A DNA stretch of 64,000 nucleotides, from assembly GCF_964019385.1 (NCBI RefSeq), contig NC_088646.1, positions 7,650,162-7,714,161 of the forward strand, given 5' to 3'. Positions 1-16,800 of the stretch are shown here, piece by piece; position 1 is the first letter of the stretch, and each line of letters opens with the position of its first letter. This DNA is from Sycon ciliatum. Lineage: Eukaryota; Porifera; Calcarea; Leucosolenida; Sycettidae. The position numbers were made by a program, and so were the translations under genes. The notes under the pieces are model-generated. The model had not been told where the DNA came from, searched no databases, and saw nothing but the letters and a program-made list of their open reading frames with translations.

Positions 1-51
1 CATACACATGCATACACAAACACATGCATGAACGCATGCACGCACGCACAC

Positions 52-82
52 ACCTTTGACCTTGACCTTTGACCTTTGACGC
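52..82 (-). repeat. TTTGACC tandem at the LINE 3' end
   Basis: Four imperfect units of a 7-8 bp motif (TTTGACC; AGGTCAAA on the other strand) follow the LINE ORF on its 3' side. A very similar run occurs at 35608-35630. Short tandem 3' tails are common in some non-LTR families. Confidence 0.6.
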
Positions 83-106
83 CCCATCTCCAGTGGAGAT
101 GATAGG

Positions 107-2180
107 CTACTGAGTTGGGCAGTACTTGATGTGACGCTTCAAATCGCCACTTCTCCTAAACGCTCTGCCGTATGCGCAATGAAAGTCCTTCGGTGCCGGG
201 GGAGGAAGACGATGTTGATGAACCCGCCTGCGCCATTCCGGGCGATCTTGTGCGAGCCGATACCACTCGGACTCCGGAATATCCAGCGAGCGCAGATCAC
301 CGACAATCGTGTCTCGCCAACGCTTCTTTGGCCCATGCCGTGGTCTGGTTGCTTCGAGCTCACCAAACAACACTTGTTGAGGAATCCGGGCCGCGTCCAT
401 ACGGGCAACATGACCCAGCCAACGCAGACGGTACTCACACAGGAGAGCGCCAATGTCCTCAGGAAGACGCGCTCTCTGGGCTAGATCAGCAGTATTAAGA
501 TGACGAGAGTGCTGATCGCTCCTTGAGACTCCCAAGATGGAACGGACGCATGAGCGATGAAACAGATTCAGGCGATTCAACTGCCGGGCCTTCATGGGCC
601 AAGTCTCTGCTCCATAGAAGAGGGTAGGGAGGACAATGGCCTAGTAGACAAGACGCTTAGACTTAATGGATAGGCCGCTACACCCGAAGAATAGCTTTTG
701 GAGAGCGCCAAAAGCACGAGAGGCCTTGGCAAGACGGGAGGTGAGCTCCTTGTCCAGAGCACCGTCTGCACTCAGGACACTGCCAAGATAGGTAAAGCTG
801 TCCACAACCTCCACGCTTCCTCCATCCTGAAGATCAATGGAAGGTGGCGGGTCAGAGCAGTTCACCGCCATGGCCTTGGTCTTCTGGACGCTCCCAGTTA
901 GACCCCAACCCGAAGCACAGGACACAAACTCGTTTGTCATCGTCTGCAGGTGGCTCAAAGAGGTGGTGTAGAGAGCCGCATCATCAGCAAACTGGGACTC
1001 TGTGACGTCAGTGGAGGCCAGTCGAGACTTGGCGGTCCGATCCCCAACAAGCTTCCTGCCGACACGGTAGCGGACCCGTACACCCGGAACAGAAGACTGG
1101 CGATGCCACGAAGAGACCACTGCAGAGAAATACAGATTAAAGAGCGTAGGCGCCAGTGTGCAGCCCTGACGCAAGCCATTCCGGACGTTGATGTTGTCCG
1201 TGACGACGTTAGGGAGCCGAACACGCACCTCCATGCCTTCATGGAGCGACTGGACAAGGCCAAGCAGCTTCGGAGGAATGCCCAGATTGCGGAGCACAAG
1301 CCACAAAGCAGACCGCGGAATTGAATCATAGGCCTTGCGCAGATCGACGAAAAGCACATATAGCTCAGAATCATGCTCCACTGCCTTCTCCATCAGTTGT
1401 CTTGCGGTGAATACCATGTCACTGCAGACACGGCCCCTGCGGAATCCGCACTGGGAATCCGGCAGAACATCCTCTGCCACCGCCTGCAGGCGACCCTGAA
1501 GAACACGAGCAAAGACCTTGCCGACCACATCCAGGAGGCTGATGCCATTCCAGTTATCGCAGGACCGTAAGTCACCTTTCTTGGGGATAGGGACGATCTC
1601 TGCGTTTCGCCAGTCAGACACGGCAGAACCGCAGGTCCATACCTCATTGATCACATTGTGGACGCGCTCATGCAAGGACTCGCCACCAGCAAGAATCATC
1701 TCCGGGACAATTCCAGACTGTCCACCCGCAGTGCCTGGGTGTAGCTTCCTGATCGCCGATACCACTTCCTCAAAAGAGGGCGGGTCGTCAAGACTTTGCC
1801 TGATGCCAAGCACTGGCATGGATTCAATGACTTCCGCATCAAACACACTCTCAACATTAAGGACACGATCAAAGTGGCGATGCCAACAAGCTCCCAAACT
1901 CTCTGGACCGTCTGTCAAGTTGCCATTCTCATCCCGAACGCTGGATGTCACCACTGACTGTCGGCCAGTGTGCATTCCCCGCAACTTCTTGATACATTTC
2001 CAGCGGACAGAGCCGTCCCTCTGGGCGGCCTCAGCTTCATCCGTAATTGCGCTGATCCACGCCTCCTTAGCTAACCGAACAGCCTTGCCCACAGCTCGCT
2101 GGGCAGATCTCAAGGCCTTACGAGACGACGGCGTGCCACAAGAAACATAGTCTGCGTTAGCTTGTCGCTTGACGGCAATG
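107..2180 (-). mobile_element. 5'-truncated LINE (non-LTR retrotransposon), reverse transcriptase ORF with one in-frame stop
   Basis: Reading leftwards from a (CA)n tract, one frame encodes a non-LTR reverse transcriptase. Visible motifs are the PIPKKGD/NWNGISLL block, the catalytic FVDLRKAYDS, NGLRQGCTLAPTLFN, and the polymerase box QFADDAALY. A TAG at 641-643 interrupts the frame, and the same frame then continues through AIVLPTLFYGAETW and the C-terminal region typical of LINE ORF2 (RWLGHVARM). The protein ends in a GDLKRH zinc-knuckle-like motif in which the second cysteine is missing (HCAYGRAF). No endonuclease domain is present, so the copy is 5' truncated at about 2180, exactly where the microsatellite begins. 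The 3' side ends in a short TTTGACC tandem. It lies in the same orientation as the ZAK-like gene, inside its intron. Clade assignment (CR1, Jockey or RTE-like) was not attempted. Confidence 0.9.
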
Positions 2181-2181
2181 G

Positions 2182-2182
<1 letters not shown>

Positions 2183-2259
<77 letters not shown>
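2183..2259. repeat. (CA)n microsatellite
   Basis: About 38 CA units lie at the truncated 5' end of the LINE. The poly-Cys/Val and poly-His/Thr reading frames across it are shadows of the repeat. Confidence 0.97.
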
Positions 2260-2262
<3 letters not shown>

Positions 2263-2326
2263 CACTAATGAAGACATTGCCCACACATCAATCACAAACA
2301 TGCACCGCTGGAAACCAGGCGCCTAC

Positions 2327-9100
<6,774 letters not shown>

Positions 9101-9643
9101 GGCTGCAGCATCGAGACAGCTATCAAAAACTTTTTACAATCAACTCTCTCCTTCCCAAAGGGCAGTGAATAAACGAGACCAGCTCCGATCTCTTGACATG
9201 CCCCTTCTCACCAATTCCTCTCACAAAATGTGAGAGGAGTTGAATCGTCCTCCTTCTTTCTGGGCCGAGGAATACTAATACGACGCGAACAAGAGGAGCA
9301 ACGCCGCATTGTCGCTCGTACGAGTACAGTCCGTTCAGGACTGATCGGCGCAGCACTAGCTGCTCATACAGTAGTCAGTACTGTTCTCAGCCCAGCCTCT
9401 CCTTGAATTCTAATCGTCTGTGCGTGTTCTACGCGTGCACATAATGTGCTTTCCTCTACTTGTGTACCATGGTGTTCGAGGTGCCATGCATAGTGCCTGC
9501 TACATGTATACCCTCCAGATTGTCACTGTGTCAGTAATATCGTGATTACAGTACTGTTTATGTAGTAAGCATCACTCATCAGTACAGGTAACACAGTAGC
9601 GGCTAGTTGTTCAGTACTAGACTGCGCAGTGTCCCATGACCAT

Positions 9644-10082
9644 TAGGCCTCCGCGGAATATGCTCGTATTTTTACCGATAATTCCTTTGAGCATGCATTG
9701 CTCAAATTTTCGACCGATTATTCCCGTAATTCCACCGATAATTCTCACAATAATGCTTTTTTTCTTCCCTTTTTTTGCAGATACCGAGCCGCGTACGGGT
9801 TTTTTTGCCACTTGTACGGGCAAAAAATCACGGTTCGCGTGAATTATGCATGAAACTCGGCTGGAAGCTTTTTTTTCTTTCTTTTTTGAAATACCGGGCG
9901 ATCAACTTCAGGATCACAAGCGTTTTGGTACAAATCAGGGTGTTATAAATGGAAAAAAATTGAAAAAAGGGGGGCATTGCTCAAATTTTACCGATTATTC
10001 CACAAAAATTGCCAATAATTCCCGTTTCAAAAATCACACCGATAATTCCCGAAATTATGCCGGCATATTCCGCGGAGGCCTA
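9644..10082. mobile_element. hAT-like MITE, 439 bp, 20-bp terminal inverted repeats, 8-bp target duplication
   Basis: Both ends carry the 20-bp inverted repeat TAGGCCTCCGCGGAATATGC. The flanks are the direct duplication ATGACCAT at 9636-9643 and 10083-10090, which fits the hAT target consensus nTnnnnAn. Inside are direct repeats of an ACCGATAATTCC-like motif near both ends. There is no transposase, so it is non-autonomous. Confidence 0.9.
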
Positions 10083-10090
10083 ATGACCAT

Positions 10091-11090
10091 GATAATGATG
10101 ACTGCCATATGCCTGTCATAACTCATGGCATGGGCATCTTTGGAGAGAAGAAATTTGTGAAATGTTACGTGAAAGAAGGAGAAACAATCACAGAGTCCTT
10201 TAATAGCTTTGCCAAATATTGGGTTGACTTATTTTTTGGGGGTGCATGGCATTGCCATTGGTGCAATTGGTTCTCTGCGATAATCACGAGTTCCTATAAC
10301 GTGACTGTCTTTAATATCATTTCCGGGTGCTGGCATGCCATGATGATGATGTCAGATTCGATGTACCATGCGCAGCCAGGTCACATGATGCCACGACTCA
10401 CAAGCACAGTCCGACCGACTCCCATGGTGAAAGTCACGCATCCGCAGGCCGTATCGAGACTCCAGAGTACTAACATTGGTACAGTGTATTGGACGCGTGC
10501 AGCCCAGGACGAGAGGGTTAGCATTCAAACTAGAGCAGTGCAGCAGAGACACTGCTGCGAGATTACAATATCAGTTGCACAAGCCACCTGCAGTGCGTGT
10601 ATAAATGAAAACACACTCGCACATGTTTTCTCAGCCGTTGTTTATCTACAATTGTATGTACAAGTAAACATAAAAGATATGGCAAATCCAGTTGCACTAA
10701 GCTAGAGCGCCACCACGGCAGTCCTAGAAGAAACAACTTCTAAACAAACAATGCCCGGAGCAAGAATACACAACACTGTCACAACAAACAAAAAAGAGAT
10801 GAACACGGACCAAAACAAGTGAGTTGTGGCGACAAGGTGTAAAGAGCATACCGATATGATCATTTTTTTTTAAAGCAGGCAGCGTATAAAACAAGCCAGC
10901 ACGGACTAGCGCGCCGCTGACTGCACTGAATATAAAATCAAGAAGGCTACATCATTGTGCAGAACTATTACAGACTACGATCTACACTATGGAGGTGAAA
11001 GAAACCATTTGAAAAAAAAGTCAACAAGAATAGCATGGCGTTCATTGAATGGCAGGTATACAGTCACTAGTTATTGACAACAGCACGGCT
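10091..11090. other. Intergenic, no recognised gene
   Basis: This separates the kinase 5' region from the 3' end of Ric-8. A 198-codon frame at 10109-10705 has no recognisable domain. No exact AATAAA for Ric-8 was seen on the minus strand. Confidence 0.6.
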
Positions 11091-12881
11091 TTACGCTGCA
11101 CCACTACCATTTACGCTGGCAGTTGAAGAGTCATCAGCAGGAGTAGACTCATCGTGGGTTGCTGGAGCGGCTTCAGTCTCTTCAGCCTCTGATGAGCGTG
11201 TCGGCGCACAACCACTGGCAGATGAAGGTGCAGGTTCCTCATTGGTTGCTGAAACTGCACACGCAGAAGCAGCTTTAGAAGCAGATTCAGAGCTGTTTGC
11301 TGTACCTGTTGCTGCACTAGTGTCAGGTGCAGCGGCCGAAGACGGAGTACCACCGACCCTCATCACCTTCATCACGCCCGTATTCTCTAGCTTAGTCATC
11401 AGCTCGCCCAGCCTCTCGGCTTCAGCTTCCTTCTCCTCTTCTGTCATTCCAGCCAATGGATCAACCTGGTCCTGAGCTTCTGGCCCTCCTGTCATGACAT
11501 TGACCCTGCTCTCTCTATACTCTTCCGTGTCAGAATCGTCAGAGTCGGACGAATAGTCAGCAGTTTGCTCTCCTTTTCCACCTCCCAGCATACCACGCTG
11601 CAGCAACAGTCCAGCAGCATTACCATATCCAGTGTACTTGACAAACCGGCCAGCATTCTCCTTGCAGAGTACAAACAGAAACTCGGCAACAGTGGCGGCC
11701 AGATTGGTGTGCGGTGACGTCATGAGTCGGACAAGGCGTGCTTTCAGACTGTTACCTTCGTCGGGCCGACTAACAACATTGCCTAGCGTTGGCAATACTT
11801 TCTGACGCCAGTACCGCCGAGCAACTGGACAAGCACGTGCACAGTTGGCAATGGCCGTGACAAGAGGGACAAGGTCATTGCCCGTCGCTGATGAGATGTT
11901 TGCCGAACACAGGCCGGTGGTTTCCTCGTCAAGCTGACGTAAGAGCTGCTCGGCAGCTGTTACATTACGATAATTATAGATCACGGTGTTACCCGTTCCA
12001 AACTGAGAATGGGTTTTGGGTAGGAACAAATCGTCGCAATTTGGAGGCATGTTGATAAGCATGTAGGTTACCTGTGAACGCAGTGGGTTGATATCTTTGG
12101 GCCCCATTAGGTGGGGAGAAGACAGCACAATGCGTGCCATCTTTACCAGCAGCATCACACTCTGAATCTCTTTTTCCGTGGGTTCCTTTGACACTTCCAT
12201 GCTGATGTTGAAAACACACTTCATAACCTCTGCTGCAAGGTCTCCGCACTGCTGTGAGAGCTCACCAATCGTGGCACAATCACCTTCATTCCCTGTTAGT
12301 CCCAACGCAGCTAGCACTCCACCACACAGTCTGTGCAGTCCATCGGCTTGCCGTATCGCGCTTCGCAGCGATTGGTTTACGGCTGACATCAGGAAGATCA
12401 GTCGTGCACTGTAGAAACGAATATCATACTCAGCATCTTTACTCGAGATTTGCTGAAGAAGGTGGGCCACAGCTCCTTCACATCCAGCAATATTGTCCGA
12501 GAATGAGTGGTGCTGGTAAGTCAAATTGCATAAACACTTGAGAGATTCGACAGCTGTGGCGTCCTCAACAGGAATATCACTGTCTGCACCGGTAAAGCGC
12601 ACTAAACGCAATGCACCCTTCTCTGTTAGGACATCCCGAAATCCAGCTTTCTGCCTCGTCAGAATACGCAAGGCGTTCAGTCCGTAGCGCTGACCATCAC
12701 GACAGACAATATCACTACCCAGATACTGAAAAACGTCAGAAACGAAATTAGTTACCACAGAATCAGTTTCCTCGAATTGGAATTTATCCTTGTTTTCCCC
12801 GACGTACGTTTGCAAAGCCTCGAGACTTAGGCTGGCATCACCAGATTTCAAAACGGAGGAATACGCCTCCATGGTGTGCAT
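11091..12881 (-). CDS. RIC8A-like: Ric-8 (synembryn), G-protein alpha-subunit chaperone and exchange factor
   Basis: A single uninterrupted exon encodes 596 residues, close to the 530-560 of animal Ric-8. The protein is an all-helical armadillo-like repeat fold. Recognisable blocks are LNALRILTRQK, CLCNLTYQHH, KCVFNIS, the conserved AEFLFVLCKENAGRFVKYTG and GYGNAAGLL region, then an acidic Ser/Thr stretch DSDDSDTEEYRE at about residues 440-455 that matches the casein-kinase-2 region of Ric-8A, and GMTEEEKEAEAERL. Ric-8 folds nascent G-alpha subunits and acts as a receptor-independent exchange factor in the cytosol. TAG lies directly upstream of the first ATG. A second ATG three codons later has the better context (CACCATGG), so either may be used. 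The Ser/Ala-rich tail (last 70 residues) is lineage-specific. The lack of introns is unusual for this family. Confidence 0.96.
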   Translation of the reverse strand: MHTMEAYSSVLKSGDASLSLEALQTYVGENKDKFQFEETDSVVTNFVSDVFQYLGSDIVCRDGQRYGLNALRILTRQKAGFRDVLTEKGALRLVRFTGADSDIPVEDATAVESLKCLCNLTYQHHSFSDNIAGCEGAVAHLLQQISSKDAEYDIRFYSARLIFLMSAVNQSLRSAIRQADGLHRLCGGVLAALGLTGNEGDCATIGELSQQCGDLAAEVMKCVFNISMEVSKEPTEKEIQSVMLLVKMARIVLSSPHLMGPKDINPLRSQVTYMLINMPPNCDDLFLPKTHSQFGTGNTVIYNYRNVTAAEQLLRQLDEETTGLCSANISSATGNDLVPLVTAIANCARACPVARRYWRQKVLPTLGNVVSRPDEGNSLKARLVRLMTSPHTNLAATVAEFLFVLCKENAGRFVKYTGYGNAAGLLLQRGMLGGGKGEQTADYSSDSDDSDTEEYRESRVNVMTGGPEAQDQVDPLAGMTEEEKEAEAERLGELMTKLENTGVMKVMRVGGTPSSAAAPDTSAATGTANSSESASKAASACAVSATNEEPAPSSASGCAPTRSSEAEETEAAPATHDESTPADDSSTASVNGSGAA

Positions 12882-13011
12882 CTATTCTAGAGCTATCAAC
12901 ACGACCATTTCTCACCAAACACAAAATCCATTCACGATATAAACCGTTCGAACCAAGGATCGACTACACTTGAACTGAAGTGAAGAAGACTTTCGGATCT
13001 CCAGTCACGCG

Positions 13012-13046
13012 TGGTGCGCGCCCGCGCCCGGGGGCGCCCGCGCGTC
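13012..13046. promoter_or_regulatory. GC-rich block between divergent genes
   Basis: A near-pure G+C stretch about 130 bp upstream of the Ric-8 ATG, in the 990-bp interval between divergently transcribed Ric-8 and the UNC-93-like gene. It is possibly part of the Ric-8 promoter; this rests on position and composition only. Confidence 0.3.
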
Positions 13047-13069
13047 TGCTGTCATGCCATGCTATCAAG

Positions 13070-13301
13070 CAGGGAGTAGTACAGTGGTCCCTCTATAATC
13101 CGGCACCATTTGTGCCACGAAAATCTGCTGGATAAGGGAGGAGGTGCTGGATTAAAATCTGATTTACTGCTGCAATGTGCATGAAGAGGACATTTTGGCT
13201 ACTGAAAATTGTGCTGGTTTATCGAGGGTGCTGGATTATAAAGTGCCGGATTAGAGAGGGACGACTGTACAATACAGTATTGACTATTGTACTACTCCCT
13301 G
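13070..13301. mobile_element. Ultrashort hAT-like palindromic element, split by a pogo-like MITE
   Basis: The outer ends are CAGGGAGTAGTA and its complement TACTACTCCCTG. They are flanked by a perfect 8-bp direct repeat CTATCAAG at 13062-13069 and 13302-13309, which fits nTnnnnAn. The interior is taken up by a separate TA-flanked element at 13082-13267. Without it the host element would be about 44-46 bp and nearly palindromic. Confidence 0.8.
13082..13267. mobile_element. pogo/Tigger-like MITE, copy 1 (186 bp)
   Basis: Terminal inverted repeats begin CAGTGGTCCCTCTATAATCC and CAGTCGTCCCTCTCTAATCC, with TA on each side (13080-13081 and 13268-13269). A 207-bp copy is at 57058-57264. TA duplication and CAGT ends are typical of pogo-group Tc1/mariner elements. 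Confidence 0.85.
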
Positions 13302-13451
13302 CTATCAAGTCAAGAGTCCATAACCATGATAACCCTTGATGCTATGCAGTGCAGTACAGATTGACTGCACCACCACCATGTGCATGCATAATATGCGCGG
13401 ATGCAGTACCAGTCTACCGACTGCATGCACCGCGGTCTGTACGATGTGGTA

Positions 13452-13503
13452 CAGGGAGCCCTACACATACCGGTACGGTATAATGACTGTGTAGGGCTCC
13501 CTG
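13452..13503. mobile_element. Ultrashort palindromic hAT-like element, 52 bp
   Basis: The arms are CAGGGAGCCCTACACA and TGTGTAGGGCTCCCTG. The 8-bp flanks ATGTGGTA and ATGTGGTT match at 7 of 8 positions. Confidence 0.7.
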
Positions 13504-13871
13504 ATGTGGTTCAGTACTGGTAAACATGTCTGTACCTCAGGACCTATCTAGTACCTGAGCATGCATGCTTCATTTACCTTTCGCAGTTTGGTGGTGTTCT
13601 TGTTTTGTCTCTTCCGCAAAGTTTACTTGAGGAGGAGGAAGTGACTTCGGGAAGAAACCGAAACAATTAGGGCTTCACCGTGTATACTATTGCTACCACG
13701 GTCCGTATGGAGCGTGGTCCTATTTTCTTCTTACGGCAATATTCCATACCAGAACTCTTCAGCTAAAGCCAATAGACACGGGTTCGACATATCACCGAAC
13801 TCCTCATTCCACTAGGTTTATTTTGTATCCAGCTGCCTCTAGGACGATAACCAGTAGTCAGTAGTCCGAAC

Positions 13872-16800
13872 ATGACTAATGAAAAGGAGGGTCCACGGCA
13901 GTCTTTGGTAGGGGAGGAGATGAATGGCGATGATCTTTGCGACGTTTGCGACTTAGATCCGAACTCTCCCTTCGAGCCAGAGACACCCATCCAGCTATCA
14001 GTGAATTGTGATGGAATTTCGTTGGCGTCCGGCAGCATCTTCGAGGCAGATGTGTTGAGTGTGGCCAGCGGGGCTGGAAATGACTCAGCGGAGAGCCGAT
14101 ACCATTTGGTCAATGTCGCTTTACTCATTGCCGGATTCTGTTTCAACTTCACAGCATTCCTTGCCTTGCAGAGTCTCCAAAGCAGCTTGAATTCGGAAGG
14201 TGGAATTGGACTGTTGGGCTTATCCACGATGGCGGCTGCCCAGATGATAACCAGCTCGCTAGCCAGTGCTACAGCCATCCAGTATTTTGGAGAGCGGAGA
14301 CTTTTACAGTTCTCTGCCATTGGTTTTGGCAATTTGATTCTCGCCAATGCCCTACGGATAAACACGTATGTGGTGTTTTCCTTCTGTTTCTTTGGATTCC
14401 TGTCGGGTACGTTCTGGCCCAGCCAGTATCGCTATCTTACCAGGAGTGCTAAGGCGTATGCAAGAATCACCAAGCAACCTGTAGACACGGTGTTGACTCG
14501 CTTCAACGGCGCCTTCTTCACATTCTTTGTCGGAACTCATTTCACTGGAAACCTCATATCTTCACTTATCCTGGCTCCAGCCCATCAGGATGGTGGCACA
14601 GGATTGCCCAATGCAACAGATCCGCTCGGAAATTTCTCACATTCCAACATCTCCATGGCAGCACATCACTCTACTGCCCCGCAATTGCTCTATCTCAACG
14701 AGTCAAGCAACATGTCTCTCCCCACGCCTTCACCTTGGTACTTTGGTGACTGCCCTCCATCGGCTGCCAACTTCAAGCTCTTGGTGGACGAACAGAGTCG
14801 GCTGACGTTGATGTCAGTGTTTGGTGGCCTTGTGACCCTCGGTGCGATATGCATGCTCAGCCTCCGTCCTGTCCATAAGCCGACTATTTCTTCTCAAAGC
14901 CGATCTGAAGCACACCTTATAGTGGAAGCAAGTCCAGATGAGCTGGCAGAAGCCTCTGGTGCCAACGAGAAATCTAACCAACCAAAGACCTTCTGTGAAC
15001 GTTTCAAATCATCTGAGACGTACAGCACGCTCAGAATCATTGGCGACCCAAGACTTTATCGTCTGATTCCCATCATTATCGTTGCCGCTACTCTGAAAAG
15101 CTTTGTGTATGGTGACTTCAATCATGTAAGTACTCTATACGATGCGACCTGTCATGTACCGGTTAAAGGGTCTATCCGGGTCCACACATCTCGTACAGAT
15201 AATGCTGCTTATATGGAACAGTACTATCTATAGATTATTGAGTTCACTACAGTCCATTCACAAAAAGATGGGCTCTGGCGAGCTCCCGTATTTGGCGATT
15301 TTTCAAGATTTTATCGTACACAGTGCAGTGCTGCGAAATTTGGAAAAGGGTCCAAAAAGGTACCTGAACTGGGATTCGAACCGCACAATGCACTGTTGCA
15401 GGCAGAGTCAAACGGCCTGGATTTTGATGGTTTCCCAATTCAGTGCTCTTGGGGCTAAACCTGGCCGAAATCCTATCCTTGTTACGGCTTGCTTTTTGGA
15501 GAAATAGACTTCAGAAACATAATTGGAAGAGGATTCCATAGGGGATAGCAGAAAAATTCTACAAAAATGTTTTATGGCCAAAAGCTAGAAGTCCATCTTT
15601 TTCTGAATGGACTGTAGTAAATGCATGGAACGAAAAGAGGTGTACATTATCCATATATGGATGGATTGTGTGTATGATGATTGTAATGCATTTACAGAAA
15701 AACCTGTAACGACCACCTCTGGGGCCAGAGAAAGCGGTCTTTAGGGGCAGGTGGTCCTTACTTAGAGGTTTGCACCGCACAACCATTATTATTATGAACG
15801 TGTGACCGTCCGCGCCTGGCAAAGTGATCTGTAGTACCAGGCTGATCGCTAGTCACGGTGGCCTTTAGTTACAGGTTTTACTGTATATTGAACGTACCAA
15901 CATTCGACCCTTGAGCTTGGCACGCTGGTAGAATTAGAAATCCCGCACGAAACTCCGGCTTACATAGGGAGTATGTGTGATTCCTGTTGAGAATTCGACG
16001 TTAGCAAGGCAGTACAGGTCTACCTTCGTTGGTAAACAATCGAAGGGTTCAACATTTTTGTCTTATAGCGAGTAGTATCTACTATCAGTACTTGCACATT
16101 TTCTGATGTTTGACATCATACATACATGACACTGTATCCGCCTCAGAAATGATGTTTCCACATTATAAAACACACCTTTCCCCAGACCCCTGTACAAGAC
16201 AAACCATTATAGGACAACTTTTCCATCAGACCCTCTATACAAGACAATATGAAACATCGATTGAGCTAGAAAGAAACAAATCCAGAGGATGTGTAAAACA
16301 GAATTGTGTTTTCAAACTTCACGCCAAGCTGCTGACAGCGAACATTGAACCATCCGAGTAAATTCGTAGTCCATGGCCATTTGCTTTGTCTTGTAAAGAG
16401 GGAATCAAACCTGTGCGACAGCTAAAGGTGACATTGTAACGCATTTCGTCTACAAATGAGTTATCTCTTATCCGGACTTGCATGTACGACTGTTATACTT
16501 GTAATTTCGTCAGAGGATTTTGGATCGTTGTCTACTAATGAGGTTTGTCTTGTAACCAATGTCGTAATACTGGCCAGTTCAGAGTGCATGAAACCTGTGT
16601 CTGTGGTGAATATTGCAACTCTATGTGACAGGCGTGCATAATATGTTGGGGGTAAATGTTTGAATAATTAGAATGGCTGGGTAATTATTCATTTTTCTTC
16701 GGCGACTTGGGGTGTGTTTTGAAGCACTGTTTTCAGTTTTTGCCTAGGTTACAATTTTTGCAGAATTTCCAGGGACTCTTGTACTTGAGCATGGCTCCAC

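Noticed and set aside
9560-9590. Possible hammerhead (CTGATGA on the minus strand)
   Set aside because: GAAA is replaced by TAAA and the would-be stem I strands do not pair.
10109-10705. 198-codon frame as a gene
   Set aside because: No recognisable domain, starts inside the flank of a MITE, composition like background.
15370-15440. tRNA gene or SINE from the GGATTCGAACC box
   Set aside because: Only a B-box-like sequence is present on the minus strand; no A box at the right distance and no cloverleaf.
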